In this document: one piece after another, positions 45,033 through 49,929 of the stretch
Position numbering within the stretch: position 1 is the stretch's first letter
Layout of the letters: every line of letters starts with the position of its first letter
Assembly (NCBI GenBank): GCA_028686135.1
Contig: JAQUCP010000015.1
Span: 1 to 49,929 of the forward strand
Length of the DNA: 49,929 nt
Direction of reading: 5' to 3'
From: UBA12481 sp012523435
GTDB taxonomy: Bacteria > Bacteroidota > Bacteroidia > Bacteroidales > UBA12481
Program-made: the position numbers and the translations under genes
Notes under the pieces: generated by a model
What the model saw: only the letters and a program-made list of their open reading frames with translations
The model's database searches: none
Told to the model about the DNA's origin: nothing

Positions 45033-47720
45033 ATGAAAACAAAAGCCCTCTGCTACCTGACCCTCTGGATCACCCTGCTCTTGATCAGCTCCCTATCGGG
45101 AGTCAAGGCTCAAATCAGCCCAGATCTTTTTAAATCATTCACATACAGGAATATAGGAGCATTCCGGGCGGGCGCCTGGGTGGGCGATATCGCTGTACCG
45201 GAAAAACCCGACGAAGCCAACCGCTACACCTTCTACGTCGCCCTGCGCGCCGGAGGCGTGTGGAAAACTATCAACAACGGAACAACCTTCTTCTGTATCA
45301 CCGATGAGCTGGAAACAACCTCCATCGGAGCCGTAGAGGTGGCTCCACAAAACCCCGAACAGCTCTGGGTGGGCACCGGCGAAGCTTTCAACGCACGATC
45401 CTCCTACGCCGGAAACGGCATCTTCCGATCCGATGATGGCGGAAAAAGCTGGATCCCCCGCGGACTCACCAACTCACACCATATCAACCGAATCATCATA
45501 CACCCGCAAAACCCAAATATCGTCTATGTGGCCGTGATGGGCCACCTCTTTACCCCAAACGAGGAACGTGGCGTGTTCAAAACAACCGACGGAGGCGAAA
45601 CCTGGGAGAAAATCCTCTATATCAATGAACATATCGGAGTGATCGACCTGGTCATGAACCGCTCTAACCCCGACGTGATCTATGCAGCATCCTACGAAAA
45701 ATATCGCCTGCCATGGACCTTCGAACCCGCCGGCCAGGGTAGCCGAATCTATAAAACAACTGACGGCGGAGAATCCTGGGATATCCTCACCAACGGACTG
45801 CCACAGGGCGAAATCGGCCGCATCGGAATCGATATCCATCGAGCTAACCCTAATATCCTATACGCTGTCATTCAAAACCTTAACCCCGATCCCAACTTCG
45901 ATCTGTCCAAAATGCGCCAGACCGACGCTAATATCGATGCCACCTACGACGCCCTGATCGGAGGCGAAGTGTACCGATCAGATGATGCCGGCGAATCCTG
46001 GCGGAAAGTATCAGACGAGAATACCGATGTCAGCGGCAAAGCTGCCTACTCCTTTAACCAAATCTATGTCGATCCGGTGAACCCCGAGAATGTCTATATC
46101 ATCGGAGTCTCGATGTTTTACTCGTTCGATGGAGGTAAGACCTGGCCACAGGGATGGCGCAGCCGCGATCGCTTCGTGAGCAATTTTGGCGACGTGCGCT
46201 GCTTCTGGATCGATCCGGAAGACCCTCGCCATATCAAGCTGGGCAGCGATGGCGGAATCTATTCCACCTGGGACCAAGGCCTCACCATGAACCACTATTA
46301 TCATATCCCGGGAGGCGAGGTCTATGACGTGGAAGCTGATGATTCTCAGCCATATAACGTGTATCTTGGCCTGCAGGATCACGAAACCTGGAAAGGACCA
46401 AGCAATAACTGGTCGGGCGCTATCGGTCCCGAAAACTGGGTGATCACCGGTGAAGCCGATGGCATGTACACCAAAATCGACCGTGAAAATAACCGCTGGC
46501 TCTATTATACCGGCCAGTTCGGCCTCCATAACCGCGTTGATCAGCTCCAGGGGACCCGCCAATATATCATCCCGAAAGCCGAAAAAGGGGAAGACAAGGT
46601 TCGTTTTACCTGGACTACACCACTGGAAATCAGCCCATTCAATAATTCCGTCATCTATACGGGCGGTCAACACCTGCACCGTTCGATGAACCGCGGTGAT
46701 ACGTGGGAGAAGATCAGTCCGGATCTGACCACGAACGATCCGGAGAAAATCAACGGGAAGGGCCACATGCAGTATTGTGCCATCTCCGCCATCAATGAAT
46801 CACCACTGGAGGCTGGAGTCATCTGGGTCGGCACCGATGATGGTCGGGTGCAGCTAACCCGAAACCACGGAGCCACCTGGGAGGATCTAACCAACCGGCT
46901 ACATGGGAAGGATATCCCGGCCGAGCTGTACGTCACCCGCGCTGTTGCCTCAGCTTTTAATGCCGGCACAGCCTATATCACGAAATCCGGGTTTCGAAAT
47001 GATCTATTCGAGCCATTTATCTATAAAACAACTGATTACGGAGCAAGCTGGACCAGCATCACCGATGGGTTGCCCGACTCACCGGTCTCTGCCCTGTGCG
47101 AAGATCCCTCAAACCCCCAGGTGCTCTATGCTGGCACCGATGCCGGAGTGTACCTAAGTCTGGATGGCGGAGAATCCTGGATGCCGTTTAAAGGCAATAT
47201 GCCCCCCGCCCCAGTCACCGACCTGATGGTTCATCCGAGAGAAAAAGATCTTATTGTGGGAACATACGGGCGCGGCTGCTGGATCACCGATGTCGCTCCC
47301 ATGGCCGAAATCGCCGATTCCATCCTGACGAAACGGTTTCATCTGTTCAACATCCTGCCCAAACCTCAGTTCAACTACTCCCCGCGAAGCCGTTGGGGTA
47401 ATTATGAGATGACGGGCGACAACCATCTGAGGCCCCGCAATGAGCCAAACGGACTCGAATATTACTATTATCTTGGCCAACTGGATGATCGGGAAGAAGT
47501 CGCGATACAAGTCACCAATTGGGACGGTCAGATTGTTTTTGAGCAGAAGGCCAACCGCGAACCTGGTCTACACAGAGCTTACATCCGCACCGAGCGAATG
47601 GTCCCAGGACAATACCGGGTTAGCCTGCTGGTTGGTAAAAGTCGGATGACCCGCACAGCCACTGTTTTGGAGAGCCCCGTATGGCCGATAGGATTTATCT
47701 CACCAAATAGCGCGTTTTGA
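45033..47720 (+). CDS. Secreted BNR-repeat/VPS10-like beta-propeller protein
   Basis: About 895 residues from ATG at 45033 (MKTKALCYLT), which opens a clear signal peptide ending VKAQ; the frame extends to 44871 into the RNA region, but that leader makes no sense. Asp-box repeats recur through the protein: RSDDGGKSW, KTTDGGETW, KTTDGGESW, RSDDAGESW, SFDGGKTW, LSLDGGESW. This is the large two-propeller family often labelled glycosyl hydrolase or VPS10/sortilin-like; no activity is established from sequence. Unlike the propeller at 13182 it has no T9SS tail, and the C-terminus is a short beta domain. It overlaps the next small gene by four bases. Confidence 0.85.
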   Translation: MKTKALCYLTLWITLLLISSLSGVKAQISPDLFKSFTYRNIGAFRAGAWVGDIAVPEKPDEANRYTFYVALRAGGVWKTINNGTTFFCITDELETTSIGAVEVAPQNPEQLWVGTGEAFNARSSYAGNGIFRSDDGGKSWIPRGLTNSHHINRIIIHPQNPNIVYVAVMGHLFTPNEERGVFKTTDGGETWEKILYINEHIGVIDLVMNRSNPDVIYAASYEKYRLPWTFEPAGQGSRIYKTTDGGESWDILTNGLPQGEIGRIGIDIHRANPNILYAVIQNLNPDPNFDLSKMRQTDANIDATYDALIGGEVYRSDDAGESWRKVSDENTDVSGKAAYSFNQIYVDPVNPENVYIIGVSMFYSFDGGKTWPQGWRSRDRFVSNFGDVRCFWIDPEDPRHIKLGSDGGIYSTWDQGLTMNHYYHIPGGEVYDVEADDSQPYNVYLGLQDHETWKGPSNNWSGAIGPENWVITGEADGMYTKIDRENNRWLYYTGQFGLHNRVDQLQGTRQYIIPKAEKGEDKVRFTWTTPLEISPFNNSVIYTGGQHLHRSMNRGDTWEKISPDLTTNDPEKINGKGHMQYCAISAINESPLEAGVIWVGTDDGRVQLTRNHGATWEDLTNRLHGKDIPAELYVTRAVASAFNAGTAYITKSGFRNDLFEPFIYKTTDYGASWTSITDGLPDSPVSALCEDPSNPQVLYAGTDAGVYLSLDGGESWMPFKGNMPPAPVTDLMVHPREKDLIVGTYGRGCWITDVAPMAEIADSILTKRFHLFNILPKPQFNYSPRSRWGNYEMTGDNHLRPRNEPNGLEYYYYLGQLDDREEVAIQVTNWDGQIVFEQKANREPGLHRAYIRTERMVPGQYRVSLLVGKSRMTRTATVLESPVWPIGFISPNSAF

Positions 47721-48133
47721 AAAAAATAATATCGATTTCACTGTTTATCTGCATCTTAAGCTCGATCAATCTTCCGGCTCAGGATAAGCCTTTTCCCTGG
47801 CCCGAGCGTTACAGCAGCACGTATGGTATCCACTTAGAACGGGATGCCGAAGGCAAAATTCTGATCACCGCAGTAGATTCAACCACCGTCGCCGCGGAGA
47901 GGGGCATCGTGCCCGGATATGAGCTGCTGGCCTGGAATCAGCTGCCAACCGATCAGGCATTAAAGAAAATCAGGGTCAGGCGCTATCGAAAACTTTTCCC
48001 CGATCATACCGATGATCAGATCAGGCTAATCCTGCTCACACGCGGGCACCCCGGTGATTCGGCTGAAGTGTTTGTGCTGACGGAGACAGAGAATAATCGT
48101 GGTATTCGCCTTTCTATCAAGCAGATAGACTAA
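47717..48133 (+). CDS. Small secreted PDZ-like protein
   Basis: A 138-residue protein with a signal peptide (KKIISISLFICILSSINLPAQ, about 20 residues) and a PDZ-like core: GKILITAVDSTTVAAERGIV followed by PGYELLAWNQLP, the usual carboxylate-binding and ligand-groove region. It starts with TTG sharing TTGA with the stop of the propeller gene, so both are probably made together and meet in the periplasm or outside. No protease domain is attached. I do not recognise a named family; a partner or chaperone role for the propeller is inference. Confidence 0.7.
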   Translation: MKKIISISLFICILSSINLPAQDKPFPWPERYSSTYGIHLERDAEGKILITAVDSTTVAAERGIVPGYELLAWNQLPTDQALKKIRVRRYRKLFPDHTDDQIRLILLTRGHPGDSAEVFVLTETENNRGIRLSIKQID

Positions 48134-48145
48134 CGATCGAAACGA

Positions 48146-48994
48146 TTAGAGCGATAAGAGATAATTTCGGATATTCTCCATCAACCATATGGGGGTGGAG
48201 GTGCCTCCGCTGATGCCTACCAGCTCGCCCGGGTTAAACCAAGCGGGGTCAATCTCATCAATGGAGGCAATTTTGTGACTCTTTTCGTTGACATCGTGGC
48301 AAACGGAATAGAGCACCTTTCCGTTGGAGGAATTGCGCCCGGCGACAAAAATGATTCGATCGTGCGACCGGCAAAAATAGGACATATCCTTCCAGCGACC
48401 GGCCACCTGGCGGCAAACCGTATCCTCCAGCTTGACTTTGATGCCCGATTTCTCCAGCAGCTTATGGAAATCATACAACTGTTTGAGGTTCATGGTAGTC
48501 TGACTGTAGAGGGTCACCTCCTCGGGCAGAACGGAGAGATCCAATTCTTCCAGAGAACTGAAAACCTGACCGTTATTCTGGATATGCCCCATCAGGCCGA
48601 TCACTTCCGGATGGTCTTTTTTCCCGAAAATCACAACATATTCACCCGCCTCCTCCGATCCTTGAATTCTTTCTTGGAGGCGAAGCACAATAGGACAGGT
48701 GGCATCGAGGATTTCGTTGCCATTTTTGCGGAGCAGCTCATAGGTTTCAGGGGGCTCACCATGCGCACGAATCAGCACCTTACTATTGTGAATATCTGGC
48801 AGTTGCGAATGTTGGATGGTGATCAACCCCTTAGATTCGAGGCGCTTAACCTCCTCATCATTATGGACAATCTGCCCCAAGCAAAACAGTTTACCCTCGA
48901 CTTCCAGGATCTCCTCTGCCCGGGTGATAGCACGCACCACGCCGAAACAAAAACCGGAGCGTATATCAATTTCAACTTTGAGATTCAAACTCAT
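48146..48994 (-). CDS. ispH: 4-hydroxy-3-methylbut-2-enyl diphosphate reductase
   Basis: About 282 residues from ATG at 48994 (MSLNLKVEID); the frame extends to 49033 but the family begins near VEIDIRSGFCFGV. An Fe-S enzyme that makes IPP and DMAPP in the last step of the MEP pathway. The three cluster cysteines lie in SGFCFGV, LDATCPIV and SVCHDVNE-side or EDTVC region; histidines VHNDEEV, IRAHGEPP and KKDHPEVIGLMGH are present, as is SSNGKVLYSVC and ISGGTSTP. It converges on the small PDZ gene. A TATCTTTA box upstream on the minus strand (near 49015-49022) is a weak promoter candidate. Confidence 0.93.
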   Translation of the reverse strand: MSLNLKVEIDIRSGFCFGVVRAITRAEEILEVEGKLFCLGQIVHNDEEVKRLESKGLITIQHSQLPDIHNSKVLIRAHGEPPETYELLRKNGNEILDATCPIVLRLQERIQGSEEAGEYVVIFGKKDHPEVIGLMGHIQNNGQVFSSLEELDLSVLPEEVTLYSQTTMNLKQLYDFHKLLEKSGIKVKLEDTVCRQVAGRWKDMSYFCRSHDRIIFVAGRNSSNGKVLYSVCHDVNEKSHKIASIDEIDPAWFNPGELVGISGGTSTPIWLMENIRNYLLSL

Positions 48995-49056
48995 GCGAAC
49001 AATTTTCGGGTAAAGATAAAAAAGAGCCGCCAAACCTATGTTTACCGTTTTTTTTC

Positions 49057-49064
49057 TATTTTTG
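49057..49064 (+). promoter_or_regulatory. Candidate -7 box of tRNA-Gln
   Basis: TATTTTTG matches TAnnTTTG and lies 10 bases before the tRNA 5' end, a natural spacing for a tRNA leader. No clear -33 TTG is seen. Confidence 0.45.
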
Positions 49065-49073
49065 CACCCACAT

Positions 49074-49146
49074 TGTCCTGTGGTGTAACTGGCAACACGT
49101 CTGACTCTGGATCAGAAGAGTCCAGGTTCGAGCCCTGGCAGGACAA
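49074..49146 (+). tRNA. tRNA-Gln (anticodon CTG)
   Basis: Complete cloverleaf: acceptor TGTCCTG (49074-49080) with CAGGACA (49139-49145) and discriminator A; D stem GTGT/ACAC; anticodon stem TCTGA/TCAGA with loop CTCTGGA, anticodon CTG at 49107-49109; T stem CCAGG/CCTGG with loop TTCGAGC. CCA is not encoded. The anticodon reads CAG (Gln). The overall sequence is of the Bacteroidota tRNA-Gln type. Confidence 0.96.
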
Positions 49147-49148
49147 CA
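49131..49148 (+). repeat. Direct repeat, copy 1 (tRNA-Gln 3' end)
   Basis: AGCCCTGGCAGGACAACA forms the 3' part of the tRNA T arm and acceptor. An identical 18-base copy stands 77 bases downstream at 49208-49225. Confidence 0.85.
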
Positions 49149-49183
49149 ACACAAGAAATGCCTGTTGAAGGGCGAGAAGTCTA

Positions 49184-49207
49184 TCCCGATGAGCTAGCGA
49201 ATCGGGA
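49184..49207. repeat. Imperfect palindrome between the tRNA 3'-end copies
   Basis: TCCCGAT (49184-49190) and ATCGGGA (49201-49207) flank GAGCTAGCGA, itself centred on the palindrome GCTAGC (49193-49198). Only the two GA pairs break perfect symmetry over 24 bases. It could be a protein-binding site, a hairpin or the end of a small repeat element. Confidence 0.7.
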
Positions 49208-49225
49208 AGCCCTGGCAGGACAACA
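49208..49225 (+). repeat. Direct repeat, copy 2 (duplicated tRNA-Gln 3' end)
   Basis: Identical in 18 bases to the tRNA 3' end at 49131-49148. The preceding sequence does not complete a T arm or a 5' acceptor strand, so this is not a second functional tRNA. It resembles an attachment-site duplicate or the relic of a tandem tRNA. Confidence 0.75.
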
Positions 49226-49233
49226 CTCCCCTG

Positions 49234-49261
49234 GTGACTGGCTCTAGCCGGTCACTTTTTT
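49234..49261 (+). terminator. Rho-independent terminator of the tRNA-Gln transcript
   Basis: GTGACTGGC (49234-49242) pairs with GCCGGTCAC (49247-49255) around a TCTA loop, with one wobble pair; six T residues follow. The right arm contains the stop codon of the convergent gene (49252-49254), so the two genes share these bases. Confidence 0.85.
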
Positions 49262-49929
49262 ATTAGGATAATCTGGATTCCCTCCACAAAGTCACCATCC
49301 ACCATCGGCTTGATTTCGAAGCGATAAGGCCCGTCAAGCTGCTCAGCATCGAGGAAATCGAGCTGAATAGGATCCACCTGAATCGTGTACTTACCTGGCG
49401 CCAGATCCATCACGTAGAAGTCGCCACTGGAGAAGGTTTTCACCACTTCCGGATCATCCCCACCCTCTTTCAGCACCTGCAGACGTAAACCACCCAGCCC
49501 CTTGAGCAGACCTTCCTGCTCCAGAGAAACGATCCCCTCGGCAACACCCGTGCGGTAGAACGGAATCTCAATCCGCTTGTACTGGTTAGGATCCGCCACA
49601 AAGGAGAACTTATCCAGCGCCGGTGCCAGCATCGGGTTCTTGATCTGATTACGGTTGACCTCCATATTATATCGGAAATAGCTCTGTAACTGAGTAATAC
49701 GTATAACACTGTCGCGATCCACCTGAATCGTGGCCGATTGATCCAACCGGACAGCTTTGTACGGCAGCCGCTCTTCACCCTTGTCCCATTTGCCGTTGAC
49801 ATTGTCATCCACAAACAGTAGGACCGAAACAGCAGCGCGCCCCACCTGATCGAGATTGGTAGTGCTAAACCGGCGACTCTTGTAATCATAACCCACACTT
49901 CCCCGGAAGCTCTGGTAAAGCGATAGTTC
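49252..49929 (-). CDS. C-terminal part of a large protein with SdrD/CNA-B-like beta domains (runs off the window)
   Basis: The frame is open to the window edge; the GTG at 49896 is internal, since 11 further codons upstream stay open. The visible ~225 residues carry a calcium-loop-like VDDNVNGKWDKGEE, then beta-sandwich segments resembling CNA-B/SdrD or carboxypeptidase regulatory-like domains (SSGDFYVMDLAPGKYTIQVD). This style is common in large exported surface proteins of Bacteroidota. The N-terminal part, and so the function, lies outside. No T9SS tail is present at the C-terminus. Confidence 0.7.
   Translation of the reverse strand, partial: ELSLYQSFRGSVGYDYKSRRFSTTNLDQVGRAAVSVLLFVDDNVNGKWDKGEERLPYKAVRLDQSATIQVDRDSVIRITQLQSYFRYNMEVNRNQIKNPMLAPALDKFSFVADPNQYKRIEIPFYRTGVAEGIVSLEQEGLLKGLGGLRLQVLKEGGDDPEVVKTFSSGDFYVMDLAPGKYTIQVDPIQLDFLDAEQLDGPYRFEIKPMVDGDFVEGIQIILIKK

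Noticed and set aside
46011..46766. A 251-codon minus-strand open frame
   Set aside because: It is antisense to the BNR-repeat protein; no motif of its own.
48275..49168. A 297-codon plus-strand open frame running into the tRNA
   Set aside because: It is antisense to ispH and overlaps a clear tRNA; the composition is that of a shadow frame.
49150..49225. A second tRNA-Gln in tandem
   Set aside because: Only the 3' half of the T stem and acceptor is present; no matching 5' acceptor strand, D arm or anticodon arm can be folded.

Overview
The window reads as a stretch of chromosome from an anaerobic or fermentative member of the Bacteroidota, probably Bacteroidales-like. The grounds are: a type A Por/T9SS sorting tail on a secreted propeller protein (13182-15947), a FISUMP lipoprotein, a DUF4831 protein, the gene order rseC-rnfB-C-D-G-E-A, a tRNA-Gln of Bacteroidota type, the near absence of Shine-Dalgarno sequences, and many promoter-like boxes of the form TAnnTTTG. 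I see no phage, transposase, CRISPR array or plasmid gene. The genus cannot be fixed from the sequence alone.

Layout. 1-5.05 kb (minus strand): a tightly packed operon of five heterodisulfide-reductase-like genes (HdrC, HdrB, HdrA, a small HdrC, and a membrane-bound cytochrome-b-like/HdrD fusion). It looks like a membrane electron-transfer complex related to Qmo/Dsr/Hdr. 5.2-6.8 kb: a NarL-type response regulator and its histidine kinase. 6.9-8.1 kb: FISUMP lipoprotein. 8.1-11.7 kb: two tandem ClC proteins with CBS pairs. 11.8-16.8 kb: glyA, a T9SS-secreted BNR-repeat protein and a TauE/SafE permease. 16.8-18.75 kb: ExbB-ExbD-TonB. 18.9-23.3 kb: a TamB-like giant, divergent from tsaD (23.4-24.4 kb). 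24.4-29.8 kb: a complete rnf operon. 30-32.5 kb: an M16 peptidase pair, one member catalytic and one not. 32.6-36.6 kb: rel/spoT, a fur-family gene and purA. 36.8-42.5 kb (minus): pepD, an MFSD1-like transporter, DUF4831 and nnr. 42.6-44.4 kb: POT-family peptide transporter. 44.5-44.95 kb: a candidate free-standing, highly structured RNA of about 400 nt with its own promoter and terminator. 45.0-48.1 kb: a second secreted BNR/VPS10-like protein and a small PDZ-like secreted partner. 48.1-49.9 kb: ispH, tRNA-Gln with a duplicated 3' end, and the C-terminal part of a secreted or surface protein.

How the parts fit. The Hdr-like complex and Rnf both handle low-potential electrons (ferredoxin, NADH, quinone), pointing to an anaerobic respiratory or fermentative economy. 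The dipeptidase PepD, the MFSD1-like transporter and the POT transporter together suggest peptide uptake and hydrolysis. The ExbB/ExbD/TonB set, the TamB homologue, the T9SS cargo and the lipoprotein describe a Gram-negative envelope. The least explained items are the structured RNA at 44.5 kb, the Hdr-like membrane fusion complex, and the tRNA-Gln 3'-end duplication enclosing a palindrome.
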